In this document: positions 1 through 8,809 of the stretch, piece after piece
Layout of the letters: each line of letters starts with the position of its first letter
Numbering within the stretch: the stretch's first letter is position 1
Assembly (NCBI RefSeq): GCF_000194945.1
Contig: NZ_GL878507.1
Coordinates: forward strand, 1,131,963 to 1,195,962
Direction: 5' to 3'
DNA: 64,000 nucleotides
Origin: Streptococcus sanguinis SK1 = NCTC 7863
Lineage (GTDB): Bacteria > Bacillota > Bacilli > Lactobacillales > Streptococcaceae
Made by a program: the position numbers and the translations under genes
The notes under the pieces: model-generated
Seen by the model: the letters and a program-made list of their open reading frames with translations, nothing else
The model's database searches: none
Told to the model about the DNA's origin: nothing

Positions 1-188
1 TTTTTGTAGTTCATCTTGATAGCATAGGCTAAACTGTACAGAGCACCAACTCGTTCAGAAAAGTCGGCAGCATTAGGATTGCCCTTGCCGTCAATCATGA
101 TAAAAGACTGGGCAGGAACATCTATGAGACAGGGTGCAGACTTGATTTGATAGAATTCTCGATTGGCTTTTCTCCATTCATATTTCAT
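1..188 (-). CDS. GyrI-like domain protein, C-terminus cut by window edge
   Basis: An open frame begins at ATG 188-186 with a strong AGGAGG ribosome site just upstream and runs off the left edge, giving about 62 residues. The visible N-terminus (MKYEWRKANREF, then a VPAQSFIMIDGKGNPN-like stretch) resembles the start of GyrI-like small-molecule-binding proteins, which share the fold of the BmrR/Rob effector domain. Such genes often sit beside a WYL-type regulator, as here. Function is unknown; the assignment rests on N-terminal similarity only. Confidence 0.6.
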   Translation of the reverse strand, partial: MKYEWRKANREFYQIKSAPCLIDVPAQSFIMIDGKGNPNAADFSERVGALYSLAYAIKMNYK

Positions 189-247
189 GAGAGAGCCCTC
201 CTTTCTTTACTACAAACAGTATAGCAAAGAAAAGCTGACAACCTCTG

Positions 248-1147
248 TCAGCTTTTATAAATATCGGCAATAGCTTTTAACTTTTCTTTGAATTCTTCCC
301 GTAACCGAAGCGGCTCCATGATTTCAACTCCATCCAAAAAGGATAGCAAGTAGGTATAAAGACTATCGTGACTCGGCAAATGCGTCTCGACATAAAGGCA
401 CCCATCACTCTCCTCTATCTCTGCTTCTGAAAACTCCTCGTACACCCGAAAGGCATGTTTCTTGTCAAATTTCAAAATGACTTTCACAGCATCTCCTAGC
501 CACTCCTCGGGGCTAAATTTCTCATCCAAGACTCTCTGCTTAAATCGTTCCTCTAACATCTGACAGTCTCTCATTCTGCTGAGTTTAAAAAAGCGCGGAG
601 CTTGTCTTAAGCGACAAAAGCCAGCAACATACCAGTTTTGGCTTTTAAATACTAACTTCAGCGCCTCTATCTTGCGCTGTTCTCTTTCTCCACGCCCATT
701 CAAATAAGAAAAAGACAAGACTCTTCTTTGCAAGATTGCCTGCTTAATAGTATCAAACAGTTCTTTCTGATCTGCTTTTTTGCGCCAGTCAGTGAAATCC
801 ACCTCCAGCCAGGAAGTTGCCTGAACTTGAAACAAGGACTGTAGCTTAGACAGGGTCTCTACTTGCTCGCCATCTGTTAAAATCTGCAAGCCTTGAAGAG
901 CAGCTAATAGCTCATCCCTCTCAGACTCTGAAAATAAGGCCTTGTCTAAGACAAAATCCTTCATCAGAAAAATACCCCCGCCCTTGCCTGGGTTGCAATA
1001 GATAGGGATTCCTACCAAACTCAGCTTGTCCACATCTCGATAGATGGTCCGAATGGATACTTCAAATAGTGAGGCCAATTCGGGAGCTGTTGTGCGGCCC
1101 TGCTCTAAAAGAAGATATAGGATTTTAAAAAGTCTGCTTTCTGTCAT
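248..1147 (-). CDS. WYL-domain transcriptional regulator (HTH_11 + WYL)
   Basis: A 299-residue protein with an N-terminal DeoR-like winged helix (about residues 5-55, containing TTAPELASLFEVSIRTIYRD) followed by a WYL sensor domain around residues 130-205 (with WYVAGFCRLR and FKLSRMRDC). This is the YafY/PafC-like family, which generally binds DNA at the N-terminus and a ligand or nucleic acid through the WYL domain. The start has a GAGGTGG ribosome site. It is followed downstream by the GyrI-like gene on the same strand and is probably transcribed with it. The effector is not evident from sequence. Confidence 0.85.
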   Translation of the reverse strand: MTESRLFKILYLLLEQGRTTAPELASLFEVSIRTIYRDVDKLSLVGIPIYCNPGKGGGIFLMKDFVLDKALFSESERDELLAALQGLQILTDGEQVETLSKLQSLFQVQATSWLEVDFTDWRKKADQKELFDTIKQAILQRRVLSFSYLNGRGEREQRKIEALKLVFKSQNWYVAGFCRLRQAPRFFKLSRMRDCQMLEERFKQRVLDEKFSPEEWLGDAVKVILKFDKKHAFRVYEEFSEAEIEESDGCLYVETHLPSHDSLYTYLLSFLDGVEIMEPLRLREEFKEKLKAIADIYKS

Positions 1148-1164
1148 AAAACCACCTCGCTCCT

Positions 1165-1170
1165 ATTATA
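1165..1170 (-). promoter_or_regulatory. -10 element of the WYL regulator promoter
   Basis: On the minus strand TATAAT is preceded by TGT (extended -10) and lies about 20 bases before the ATG, giving a very short leader that still contains the GAGGTGG ribosome site. No good -35 is visible, as expected for an extended -10 promoter. Confidence 0.55.
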
Positions 1171-1307
1171 ACAATTTCTTCTAAAAATGTTTTACCATTC
1201 CTATAAAGAAGAGTTTTCTAAACGGTCGGAGGAAGGAATTTATTATTTGAAGGGGATTTCTTTCAAGGACTATCATTCTTTTTCTGTCCAATAAACCGAG
1301 TAAATTC

Positions 1308-1336
1308 TTGACAGCTGGGCCTTAGTCCATTATGAT
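1308..1336 (+). promoter_or_regulatory. Promoter of the Nudix hydrolase gene
   Basis: TTGACA at 1308-1313, a 17-base spacer and TATGAT at 1331-1336 form a near-consensus SigA promoter, about 35 bases before the Nudix start codon. Confidence 0.75.
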
Positions 1337-1371
1337 AGATAGTAAACTGACTAGAGATTGAGGATATTAGA

Positions 1372-1821
1372 ATGACAAATCCAACCTTTGGTGAAAAGGA
1401 AGCAAATGTAGAATATGTGACCCGTTACGGAGTCTATGCCGTTATCCCAGACGAGAAGAAAGAAAAGATTATTTTGATTCAGGCGCCTAACGGGGCTTGG
1501 TTTCTGCCCGGTGGAGAGATTGAAGAGGGGGAAAACCATCAGACTGCCCTTGAACGCGAGCTGATGGAAGAACTTGGATTCACAGCCCAGCTTGGACGCT
1601 ATCTTGGACAGGCTGATGAATATTTTTACTCTCGCCATCGCGACACCCATTTCTACAACCCGGCATACCTGTATGAGGTCACCTCTTTCCAAGAAGTCCA
1701 AAAACCGTTGGAAGATTTCAATCAGTTGGCCTGGTTCCCCGTCGATGAAGCTATCGAAACACTCAAACGTGGCAGCCATAAATGGGGTATCCAAACTTGG
1801 AAAAATGCGCTTAAAGCTTAA
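1372..1821 (+). CDS. Nudix hydrolase (MutT family)
   Basis: A 149-residue protein with a complete Nudix box at about residues 47-69 (GGEIEEGENHQTALERELMEELG), matching GX5EX7REUXEEXGU. The conserved REL-EE glutamates bind the divalent cation used to cleave a nucleoside-diphosphate-linked substrate. The substrate cannot be told from sequence; family members clean up oxidised dNTPs or act on other pyrophosphates. It precedes a DUF1827 gene, but that gene has its own promoter in the gap. A 159-residue antisense open frame covers the gene and is judged a shadow. Confidence 0.9.
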   Translation: MTNPTFGEKEANVEYVTRYGVYAVIPDEKKEKIILIQAPNGAWFLPGGEIEEGENHQTALERELMEELGFTAQLGRYLGQADEYFYSRHRDTHFYNPAYLYEVTSFQEVQKPLEDFNQLAWFPVDEAIETLKRGSHKWGIQTWKNALKA

Positions 1822-1829
1822 AGAAATCA

Positions 1830-1858
1830 TTCACAATTCATAGCAAACATGTTATAAT
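1830..1858 (+). promoter_or_regulatory. Promoter of the DUF1827 gene
   Basis: TTCACA at 1830-1835, a 17-base spacer and TATAAT at 1853-1858, with TGT directly before the -10. The start codon follows about 30 bases later, after a GGAGG ribosome site. Confidence 0.7.
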
Positions 1859-1888
1859 AATAGCAGGTATAAAGCAGGAGGAAATCGT

Positions 1889-2191
1889 ATGAAGCTTATT
1901 AATACAACAAACAGTCATGCTGACCTTGTCAAAAGCCAATTGGAAAGCACCGATGCGATATTAGTCGAAGTTTATTCTGCTGGAAACAGCGATGTTGTTT
2001 TTACACAAGCTCCTCTTCACTATGAAATTTTGATTTCAAACATGCACCGTGCTGTACGCGAACAGGAAATCGAAAAAATCAGAGAATTTTTCTTGAAGAG
2101 AAAAATTGATGCAAATACTATTGATAGAGCTGCTATCCGCACGATTTACGCTAATAATCTAATCGAAATTTCCATTCCTGTTAAACAGTAA
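1889..2191 (+). CDS. DUF1827 family protein
   Basis: A 100-residue protein that I recognise as the streptococcal/lactococcal DUF1827 family (start MKLINTTNSHADLVKSQLES, central VEVYSAGNSDVVFTQAP). No membrane segment or signal peptide is seen. Function is unknown. The good GGAGG ribosome site, its own promoter and the terminator immediately after the stop mark it as a monocistronic, genuinely expressed gene. Confidence 0.85.
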   Translation: MKLINTTNSHADLVKSQLESTDAILVEVYSAGNSDVVFTQAPLHYEILISNMHRAVREQEIEKIREFFLKRKIDANTIDRAAIRTIYANNLIEISIPVKQ

Positions 2192-2218
2192 AACTAAGGC
2201 TATTGCCTTAGTTTTTTT
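2192..2218. terminator. Bidirectional terminator between DUF1827 and the ElaA-like gene
   Basis: AACTAAGGC, loop TATT, GCCTTAGTT, followed by a T-run on the plus strand; the minus strand also has four T after the stem. It serves the two converging genes. Confidence 0.85.
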
Positions 2219-2651
2219 ATTGTTTATAGATCATGGTAATATGAGGTGTCGATTCAAAAATAAAGGGTTGGCCAACTGATTTGAAGCCATACTTTTCATA
2301 GAGAGCAGCCACCTGAACCTGAGACTCTATTTCAATTTCCTTTCCTGGCCATTTTTCAGCACATAATTGCAGGATTTCTCTGATAAGCTGTCCTCCTAAG
2401 CCCTGTCCTCGTGCAGACTGAGCTGTGACTACTCGACCAAAGACTAAATGCTCTCCCTCTTCAAAGACACGGACATAAGCATCAATTTCCCCTTGTTTAT
2501 TAGCATGGTAAACATGCACTGCTTCTAGGTCCTTCTCATCCAGCTCATGATAAATGCGCTCCTGCTCCACCACAAAGGTGTCAATGCGCAATTTTAAGAT
2601 TTGATAAAATTCTATCGAGTTCAGCTCTGTTAATTTTTTCCTAGACCACAT
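2217..2651 (-). CDS. ElaA-like GNAT family N-acetyltransferase
   Basis: About 144 residues if read from the ATG at 2651 (MWSRKKLTELN), which has an AGAGGAAA ribosome site. A longer frame to 2696 exists but overlaps the divergent MarR promoter. The acetyl-CoA pyrophosphate loop RGQGLGGQL and the following helix are clear, as is the closing ALYEKYGFKSVG motif typical of GNAT enzymes. The layout (FVVEQERIYHELDEKD near residue 27) matches the ElaA group. The acceptor substrate is unknown. Confidence 0.8.
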   Translation of the reverse strand: MWSRKKLTELNSIEFYQILKLRIDTFVVEQERIYHELDEKDLEAVHVYHANKQGEIDAYVRVFEEGEHLVFGRVVTAQSARGQGLGGQLIREILQLCAEKWPGKEIEIESQVQVAALYEKYGFKSVGQPFIFESTPHITMIYKQ

Positions 2652-2653
2652 AC

Positions 2654-2697
2654 TTGTTTCCTCTATCTTTTTAATGTATAATAAATGCAAATGCAAC
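2654..2697 (+). promoter_or_regulatory. MarR gene promoter and candidate operator
   Basis: TTGTTT at 2654-2659, 17-base spacer and TATAAT at 2677-2682. Directly after the -10 come two abutting ATGCAA copies (2685-2696), placed where a repressor would block initiation. A TTGCAAACGCAAC sequence resembling it recurs in the terminator after the gene. Autorepression by the MarR protein is inference. Confidence 0.5.
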
Positions 2698-2712
2698 TAT
2701 CAAGGAGTTCCT

Positions 2713-3129
2713 ATGGATTACCGTCAACTTTTCCGGCAAATGGGCTTTATTTCTAGACAAGCCATGATGAAAATGAATCAAAAAGCCAGTAACTACGGCC
2801 TAGACAATAATTTGTTTCTACTGCTCATTCGTATCGTCGAAAATGAAGGTCTCAGCCAGTCACAACTGGCAGAACTGGTGCAGATTGACAAGACTACTCT
2901 CAGCCGTTCTCTAGGAAAGCTGGAAGATAGAGGCTTAATTATCAAAAAGACCAAAGCTCAAAATAAGAAGTTCAAAGAGCTCTATCCTAGCAGTCAGGCT
3001 CTCAAACTCTACGACCAACTGATTGGCTTTGAAAATACCTACGCCAGTCAGGCGCTGCAGCAACTGACTTCCTCTGAGCTCTTTCAGCTTCAAAACATTT
3101 TGGCTAAAATAAGCACTCCTAAGTTATAA
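2713..3129 (+). CDS. MarR family transcriptional regulator
   Basis: 138 residues from the ATG at 2713, chosen because AAGGAG lies just before it; the frame is open to 2674. The winged helix-turn-helix core is plain (LSQSQLAELVQIDKTTLSRSLGKLEDRGLI, about residues 47-78) with long helices on each side for dimerisation. It is divergent from the ElaA-like acetyltransferase gene and may control it as well as itself. Ligand unknown. Confidence 0.85.
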   Translation: MDYRQLFRQMGFISRQAMMKMNQKASNYGLDNNLFLLLIRIVENEGLSQSQLAELVQIDKTTLSRSLGKLEDRGLIIKKTKAQNKKFKELYPSSQALKLYDQLIGFENTYASQALQQLTSSELFQLQNILAKISTPKL

Positions 3130-3142
3130 GTAGTATAACAGA

Positions 3143-3172
3143 AAACAGTTGCAAACGCAACTGTTTGTTTTT
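3143..3172 (+). terminator. Terminator of the MarR gene
   Basis: Perfect 10-base stem AAACAGTTGC / GCAACTGTTT around loop AAAC, followed by GTTTTTG. Confidence 0.8.
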
Positions 3173-3216
3173 GCTAATTTGGTTTTAAATTAACAAATTT
3201 TCAAATCAATCTATCT

Positions 3217-3258
3217 AAAAAATGGCTTACCTCTAAAGGGCAAAGCCATTTTTTATTT
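3217..3258 (-). terminator. Terminator of ileS
   Basis: On the minus strand AAAATGGCTTTGCCC...GGTAAGCCATTTTTTA forms a stem of AAATGGCTT with AAGCCATTT, followed by T residues, just after the ileS stop codon. Confidence 0.7.
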
Positions 3259-6050
3259 TAATTGGCCTCAAAGCCTTCTGATACAGCCTGAGCAAAGTTT
3301 TCTTCTAAAATTTCTGCACAGTGGTCACAGACAAGGGCTTGATAGCTGCGCTCTTGAACTGTTGTATCAATGCGACGGCAGCGATCACAGACTTGTCCCT
3401 GCGCGTGCTCTACGACAAAAGCTACATCTTCAAAGACTAGAGCGCCTTCTGGAGCAGGTCCTTCAGCAATCGTTAATTGAGAAACGATGAGGAGCTGGGC
3501 CACATCGCTGTTAACTGCTTCCAGCAAGGTCTTGATGACTTCATTCGGATAGACAGTCAGGTGCGCTTCCAGCGATTTTCCGATAACCTTTTCATTGCGG
3601 GCTTCTTCTAAGGCTTTCTGTGCTTGACTGCGGAAGTCCATAAAGGCAGACCAAGTGTCCAAGATTTCTTCCTGATTTGGGAAAGTCTGAGCTTCTGGCA
3701 ATTCAGATAACTGAACAAATTCTTCCTCTTCGTGCTCTAGGTAAGACCAAATCTCTTCTGCCGTGTGAGGCAGGATTGGTGTCAACAGCTTGGTAATCTT
3801 GACCAAAACATCATAGAAAACAGTCTGCATCTGACGACGTTCCAATGATTTAGCGGCTTCGATATAGACGACATCTTTGGCAAAGTCCAGATAGAAAGCA
3901 GACAAGTCAACAGTCACAAAGTTGACAATCGCTTTATAAATAGTCAGAAACTCAAAGTCTGCGTAAGCCTTGCGAATAGTCTCTACTAATTGATTGAAGC
4001 GGATAGTCATGTATTTATCAACAGAGCGAAGTTCTTCGTAAGCTACGGCATCCTCAGCTGGATTAAAGTCAGAAGTATTAGCAATCAAGAAACGCAAGGT
4101 ATTCCGAATCTTACGGTAGGTTTCAGAAACTTGGCTCAAGATATCCATAGAGATGCGAACGTCGTTGCTAGAATCAACACTGGTTACCCAGAGACGCAAG
4201 ATTTCCGCACCAAATTGTTTTTCTACATCGCTTGGAGCAATGGTATTTCCAAGTGATTTAGACATCTTTTCACCCTTACCATCTAAGGTAAATCCTTGTG
4301 ACAAGATTTGTTTGTAAGGAGCTACGCCATGGTTGGCAACTGAAGTGATGAGGGATGAGTTGAACCAACCACGGTATTGGTCTGAACCTTCTAGATAAAG
4401 ATCAGCTGGGTAAGTCAATTCCGGACGGTTGACCACTACACCATTCCATGATGAGCCTGAGTCAAACCAAACGTCCATGATGTCCGTTTCCTTGGTAAAT
4501 TCGCCGTTTGGAGAACCTGAATGAGTAAAGCCTTCTGGTAAAAGGTCTTTTGCTTCACGCTTCCACCAGACGATAGAACCGTGCTCCTCAAAGAGCTGAG
4601 CTACGTGTTCGATGGTCTCGGCCGTCATGATTGGTGTTCCGTCTTCGGCATAGAAGATTGGCAATGGCACACCCCAAGCCCGCTGACGCGAGATAACCCA
4701 GTCACCACGGTCACGAATCATATTGTAGAGACGTACCTTGCCCCATTCAGAATGGAATTTAACCTTTTCAATTTCATCTAAAATTTCTTGGCGGAATTTC
4801 GAGACAGATGCAAACCACTGTGGTACTGCCCGCCAGATAATTGGCTTCTTGGTCCTCCAGTCAAATGGGTATGAGTGAGAAATTTCTTCTTGAGCAAGGA
4901 GCAAGTCACCAAGCTTTTCAATAACTGTTGGTGCAACCTTGTCATAGAACTGGCCTGCAAAGTCTGGACCAGCATTTTCCATCATGATACCACGCTCATT
5001 AACAGTGACAAATACTTCCAAGTCATTAGCTACACCAACATTATAGTCGTCCTCACCAAAACCAGGCGCTGTATGGACAATACCAGTACCAGAATCAGTC
5101 GTAACGTGGTCACCAAGGATAACAAGTTCATCTACAGCGGTATCCCATGGGTGAACTGTCACGATGTGGTTCAATTCTTGACCACGGTAGGTAGCCAAAA
5201 CTTGAACATCAGCCCATCCAAATTTCTCAGACAGACTATTCAACAATTCTGAAGCAACCACAAACTTACGAGATTCACCAGCTGGCTGAACGACTACGTA
5301 ATCAATATCTGCTCCAACAGTCAAACCACGAGAAGCTGTAATAGTAAACGGAGTTGTTGTCCATACGACGATGTAAGTATCTGTGTCCAGTACCCCTTTT
5401 CCGTCTTTAACTCGGTTAGCATAGTAGAGAGAGGTGGAAACCAAGTCATGGTATTCAATTTCCGCTTCAGCCAAAGCTGACTCAGAAGACCAAGACCAGT
5501 AAACGGGCTTAGCACCACGGTAAATGTAGCCTTTCTTAGCCATTTCGCCAAAGACACGGATTTGAGCGGCTTCATAGTCAGGAGTCAAGGTTACATAAGG
5601 ATTTTCCCAGTCACCAGAAACACCCAAACGCTTGAAGTCTTCTTTTTGCTTTTCGACTTGGCTCAGGGCATAGTCCCGACACATATTGAGGTACTCAACC
5701 AAGTCCAGTTCTTTACGCTTAACACCTTGCTTTGCCAATACCTGCTCAATCGGAAGACCATGTGTATCCCATCCTGGAATGTAAGGCGCATAGTAGCCAG
5801 CCATAGACTTTGAGCGAACAATGATATCTTTGGAAATCTTATTCATAGCATGCCCGACATGAATGTTGCCGTTAGCATAAGGAGGGCCATCATGCAGGAT
5901 AAAGTGCGGCTTGCCTTCATTCAGTTCCTGACGGCGTTGATATAGCTTAGCTTGATCCCATTCCTTCTGCCAGATTGGTTCTTTATTTGGCAGACCAGCC
6001 CGCATAGGAAAAGCAGTTTTCCCAAGATTGAGTGTTTCTTTCAGTTTCAT
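3258..6050 (-). CDS. ileS: Isoleucyl-tRNA synthetase
   Basis: A 930-residue class I synthetase that charges tRNA-Ile with isoleucine. The HIGH motif appears as NGNIHVGHA near residue 62 and KMSKS as [10 protein letters not shown] near residue 595. The editing (CP1) domain lies between them. A C-terminal zinc site CDRCRR...CDHC near residues 890-915 is intact. Length is typical for the bacterial enzyme. It follows divIVA, as in other streptococci, but is separated from it by a T-box leader, so its expression should respond to uncharged tRNA-Ile. Several antisense open frames within it are shadows. Confidence 0.98.
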   Translation of the reverse strand: MKLKETLNLGKTAFPMRAGLPNKEPIWQKEWDQAKLYQRRQELNEGKPHFILHDGPPYANGNIHVGHAMNKISKDIIVRSKSMAGYYAPYIPGWDTHGLPIEQVLAKQGVKRKELDLVEYLNMCRDYALSQVEKQKEDFKRLGVSGDWENPYVTLTPDYEAAQIRVFGEMAKKGYIYRGAKPVYWSWSSESALAEAEIEYHDLVSTSLYYANRVKDGKGVLDTDTYIVVWTTTPFTITASRGLTVGADIDYVVVQPAGESRKFVVASELLNSLSEKFGWADVQVLATYRGQELNHIVTVHPWDTAVDELVILGDHVTTDSGTGIVHTAPGFGEDDYNVGVANDLEVFVTVNERGIMMENAGPDFAGQFYDKVAPTVIEKLGDLLLAQEEISHSYPFDWRTKKPIIWRAVPQWFASVSKFRQEILDEIEKVKFHSEWGKVRLYNMIRDRGDWVISRQRAWGVPLPIFYAEDGTPIMTAETIEHVAQLFEEHGSIVWWKREAKDLLPEGFTHSGSPNGEFTKETDIMDVWFDSGSSWNGVVVNRPELTYPADLYLEGSDQYRGWFNSSLITSVANHGVAPYKQILSQGFTLDGKGEKMSKSLGNTIAPSDVEKQFGAEILRLWVTSVDSSNDVRISMDILSQVSETYRKIRNTLRFLIANTSDFNPAEDAVAYEELRSVDKYMTIRFNQLVETIRKAYADFEFLTIYKAIVNFVTVDLSAFYLDFAKDVVYIEAAKSLERRQMQTVFYDVLVKITKLLTPILPHTAEEIWSYLEHEEEEFVQLSELPEAQTFPNQEEILDTWSAFMDFRSQAQKALEEARNEKVIGKSLEAHLTVYPNEVIKTLLEAVNSDVAQLLIVSQLTIAEGPAPEGALVFEDVAFVVEHAQGQVCDRCRRIDTTVQERSYQALVCDHCAEILEENFAQAVSEGFEAN

Positions 6051-6059
6051 TCTATTCCT

Positions 6060-6330
6060 CTTTATTTTTAAAATTACAAATTAAAAACCGCAAACTTCTC
6101 CAAAAAGGACGAAAATTCGCGGTACCACCTTTGTTTAGGCAAGACGATAGCATGATGCTCCTCTTGCCCCTCTTTGTCCGTAACGTGGACCACCGTCTCA
6201 TCCTACTGGTTTCAGACGAAAGTTCTGTAAAATGATAGCCCAAGCAAGATGGACTGCAGATCTCTCACCATCATCTGCTCGCTGAAAGTATTTTGCTTGG
6301 TCTGTGTTTTTACAATCTTATCTTCTTTAA
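6060..6330 (-). promoter_or_regulatory. T-box leader of ileS
   Basis: On the minus strand the conserved T-box core AGGTGGTACCGCG lies at 6130-6118, followed by a terminator whose arms begin CCGCGAA and end TTTGCGG before a T-run (about 6122-6085). The antiterminator forms when uncharged tRNA pairs with this core, so ileS is read through during isoleucine shortage. About 140 bases of upstream stem I sequence contain ATC triplets, but I could not assign the specifier codon with confidence. Confidence 0.9.
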
Positions 6331-6332
6331 AA

Positions 6333-6338
6333 ATTATA
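6333..6338 (-). promoter_or_regulatory. Probable -10 element for the ileS leader
   Basis: TATAAT on the minus strand overlaps the divIVA stop codon (6336-6334). No convincing -35 is seen 16-18 bases upstream, so the promoter is weak or the leader is also reached by read-through from divIVA. Confidence 0.4.
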
Positions 6339-7128
6339 AAATATTTACTGGAACTTTTTGTTCCCCATTTGTATCATCATCGTGATGGTCAGCTTCTGAG
6401 TTTTCCTCAGCTGCGTGAGCTTCTATATCTTCATCGCTGAGCGGAGAAAAAGCTTGTGTCGCAGCTAATTCACGGTTTGCAGCCTCAATGCGCTCTTGCA
6501 GCTCAGCCATTTCTTCTGGAGAAAATTGACGAGTCACATCCACTTCTTCCTCACGAACAACTGCTTCTTCTCCCAGAACCTCAGATACAACTTCCTTGAA
6601 GGCTTCATCGCTGGTTTGCAGATAAGTAGCTGTCGGACGCAGGATTTCTTCCCATTCAGATGAATTCACAATACTGAGCTGGCTCTCAATGGTTGATTTC
6701 AAGCGTTGGTGGAAGACACGTGTTTTGTTTTTCAGTTCTTCTGTTTCAATGGCTACTTTCTTAGCATTGTCAGCTGCCTGACGTAAAATCTCATCAGCCT
6801 TGTACTTAGCTCCATCCAACAAATGCTGCGCATCCTGCTCCGCCTGACGGACAATATTCGTAGACCGCTCGTTGGCAGCAACTTTAACGCGCTCAGCCGT
6901 ATCTTGAGCAATCAAAACAGACTGGCTGAGAGAGTCTTTCATCTCATCAAAATATGTCAGACGTTCTTCCAGATTGCGAATTTTTGCTTCTTTTTCGTGG
7001 TTTTCGCGAACCAAGTCCTCATAATCACGGACAACGATGTCCAGGAATTCATCTACCTCTTCAACATCATAGCCTCTAAACTTGGTTCCAAAGGATTTAT
7101 CTTTAATTTCTAACGCTGTAAGTGTCAT
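6334..7128 (-). CDS. divIVA: Cell division protein DivIVA
   Basis: A 264-residue coiled-coil protein. The N-terminal membrane-binding signature TALEIKDKSFGTKFRGYDVEEVDEFLD (residues 4-30) is diagnostic. Long heptad-rich helices span roughly residues 32-165, and the tail is acidic and low in complexity. DivIVA assembles at negatively curved membrane at the septum and poles and in streptococci organises septum and peripheral wall growth. It is the last division gene of the ylm cluster, ten bases after ylmH. Confidence 0.97.
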   Translation of the reverse strand: MTLTALEIKDKSFGTKFRGYDVEEVDEFLDIVVRDYEDLVRENHEKEAKIRNLEERLTYFDEMKDSLSQSVLIAQDTAERVKVAANERSTNIVRQAEQDAQHLLDGAKYKADEILRQAADNAKKVAIETEELKNKTRVFHQRLKSTIESQLSIVNSSEWEEILRPTATYLQTSDEAFKEVVSEVLGEEAVVREEEVDVTRQFSPEEMAELQERIEAANRELAATQAFSPLSDEDIEAHAAEENSEADHHDDDTNGEQKVPVNIL

Positions 7129-7137
7129 AGTTCCTCC

Positions 7138-7920
7138 TCATTTACTAGCTAATAATTCAACGGTTAACTTATGTTTTCCATTCTTGGAAAGGCCATTTTC
7201 TCTTAAAACCTTAAATCTTCCAAATCGTCTAACGCTAATCAAGTCTTCAAGCCCGACCTGCTGGCTGGGATTGTCATTAACAGCATAGTTCATTTTCACA
7301 TGCTTACCAGAAATCAGCTGAGCAGCCTGGTTCCTTGATAACTTAAAGGTGCTGGCTACCAACTTGTCCAAGCGAAGACTAGATGCCAAAATTTCTCTGG
7401 TGACAGCCTGCTTCTGCTCTTTCAGCAGCTCTGCAAAGGAAACTTCCTTTAGTTTGACAGGCATCTTTGCAATTTTAGAGACATGATCAATAAAATACTG
7501 GGCCAGTCTCTTATCTACAAAGAGCTGAGCACGGTCTCCAACTACAAGAATATCGCCAAAGGTCCGTCTTTCAATCCCTAAATGATTGAGCAAGGTTCCC
7601 ATAATCTGCGAATGACTGATTTTATAAAATTTGCTTGCATAGGAAATTTCCAGCAAGCTCAATTCAAAATCATCCATATTCAGTTGGTAATAAGAAGGTG
7701 CCACAAGAACTCTTGCCAGTTCACTTGGAAAATAATCTGAACTAGCAAAGACTTGGACATCATATTGCTTGCCAATATTCTTCAGGATTGAGACCTGATG
7801 GGGATTCAGAAAAGGCGTTGTTTCAAAGGCATAGGTATCTTGAACCCGCTGAAGCAGCTCCAAACTCCTATCAATAAACTCTCGATCCTCTTGCGAAAAG
7901 TGTTGATATAAATCTTTCAT
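7138..7920 (-). CDS. ylmH: YlmH, S4-domain RNA-binding protein
   Basis: 260 residues from the ATG at 7920 (MKDLYQHFSQEDREF). The frame stays open upstream to 8115, but that extension lies inside ylmG on another frame and is not credible. The ylmG stop codon TGA is embedded in the overlapping ATGATG, indicating translational coupling. A C-terminal S4 RNA-binding domain (about residues 185-245: LDKLVASTFKLSRNQAAQLISGKHVKMNY) is clear. YlmH homologues bind ribosomal RNA and take part in ribosome quality control. Confidence 0.92.
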   Translation of the reverse strand: MKDLYQHFSQEDREFIDRSLELLQRVQDTYAFETTPFLNPHQVSILKNIGKQYDVQVFASSDYFPSELARVLVAPSYYQLNMDDFELSLLEISYASKFYKISHSQIMGTLLNHLGIERRTFGDILVVGDRAQLFVDKRLAQYFIDHVSKIAKMPVKLKEVSFAELLKEQKQAVTREILASSLRLDKLVASTFKLSRNQAAQLISGKHVKMNYAVNDNPSQQVGLEDLISVRRFGRFKVLRENGLSKNGKHKLTVELLASK

Positions 7921-8195
7921 CATAATAACATTAGTAAGACGCTTATTAAATAAAAGACCACACGATTTAAAAGGTTTAAAGCCAGAATTGCAACCCAAAC
8001 GGTAAAGTCCAGCCCTGCAAACTGCAAGGGAAGACGGCGGAAAAGTTTTAAATACGGTTCTACAATTCGTGTTAGAAACTCTCCGAATTTGGTTTGATAA
8101 GCTCCTGGAAACCAAGACAGAAGTGCATAGACAATCAAGGCAATGCTATAAAGATCGAAAAGATTAGAGATGGCACGAATTACAAAATATAACAT
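7920..8195 (-). CDS. ylmG: YlmG/YggT family membrane protein
   Basis: 91 residues with two hydrophobic segments (about 3-25 and 60-90) separated by a conserved loop containing PYLKLFRRLPLQFAGLDFT, the YggT signature. YggT proteins are small membrane proteins conserved in ylm division clusters, affecting chromosome and division organisation, with no known catalytic role. The gene ends inside the start of ylmH and begins five bases after sepF. Confidence 0.93.
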   Translation of the reverse strand: MLYFVIRAISNLFDLYSIALIVYALLSWFPGAYQTKFGEFLTRIVEPYLKLFRRLPLQFAGLDFTVWVAILALNLLNRVVFYLISVLLMLL

Positions 8196-8200
8196 ATCTC

Positions 8201-8800
8201 TTATCTACTGCGCTTCATATCAAAGTCGAATTCGCTGATTTCAACATCGTTAGGCAGGCGGATATCTTCCACATTTACCACTACATTAATCGGAGTCAGC
8301 AAATACATAGTGCTTGCAACTTTTTTCAAATTTCCAGCCAAGACATAACGGGCACCGTCTAAGTAGTCTAAACAGCGACGAGCCTGTACCTCAGTCATAT
8401 ACTGGAAGTCAATCAGGATGCTTTCATTGGCCAAAAGCAAGTCAACAATTTCAGTCGCTTCCTCATATCTCCTCGGATAGCGAACATCAATCGTAATCTT
8501 CTCATCCGCATTTGCACGGTGCTGAGCCAATTCCTGCTGACGTGCATGCAGTCTGGTAATATTCTCTGTCGAAGATTTCTGTTGTGGCTGTGGTTTAGGC
8601 TGTGGTTTAGGCTGTGGCTTCGCCGCAGCAGCCGGACGAGGAGCTGGCTTGCTCTCTCTGACTGGCTTAGGCTGAACCAATTCAGGCTTCTGCTTAACAG
8701 GCGCTGCAGGTCTGCTGACAGTCTGCTCCTGAACCTCAGTCTCATCTCCATCTTCTGTAAAATAATCTATAAATTTATCAAATCTATCTTTTAATGACAT
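8201..8800 (-). CDS. sepF: Cell division protein SepF
   Basis: 199 residues. The N-terminal amphipathic membrane anchor ([14 protein letters not shown]) is followed by a proline/lysine/glutamine-rich linker and the C-terminal SepF fold (about residues 95-185, with [31 protein letters not shown]). SepF bundles and tethers FtsZ filaments to the membrane alongside FtsA. The linker contains short DNA repeats that may vary in copy number. It is nine bases downstream of ylmE. Confidence 0.95.
   Translation of the reverse strand: MSLKDRFDKFIDYFTEDGDETEVQEQTVSRPAAPVKQKPELVQPKPVRESKPAPRPAAAAKPQPKPQPKPQPQQKSSTENITRLHARQQELAQHRANADEKITIDVRYPRRYEEATEIVDLLLANESILIDFQYMTEVQARRCLDYLDGARYVLAGNLKKVASTMYLLTPINVVVNVEDIRLPNDVEISEFDFDMKRSR
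8587..8622 (-). repeat. 12-bp direct repeats in the sepF linker
   Basis: The plus-strand unit GGCTGTGGTTTA occurs at 8587-8598 and 8599-8610, then as GGCTGTGGCTTC from 8611. It encodes the alternating KPQP stretch of the SepF linker. Such in-frame repeats can change linker length without breaking the frame. Confidence 0.7.
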
Positions 8801-8809
8801 ATTTCTTTC

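Noticed and set aside
1351..1830. 159-residue open frame antisense to the Nudix gene
   Set aside because: It mirrors the Nudix gene, has no ribosome site and no recognisable protein features; the plus-strand Nudix box is intact.
7921..8115. N-terminal extension of ylmH
   Set aside because: It is ylmG read in another frame; the conserved YlmH N-terminus begins at 7920.
8587..8622. Short repeats considered as a regulatory array
   Set aside because: They are coding and produce the KPQP linker of SepF.
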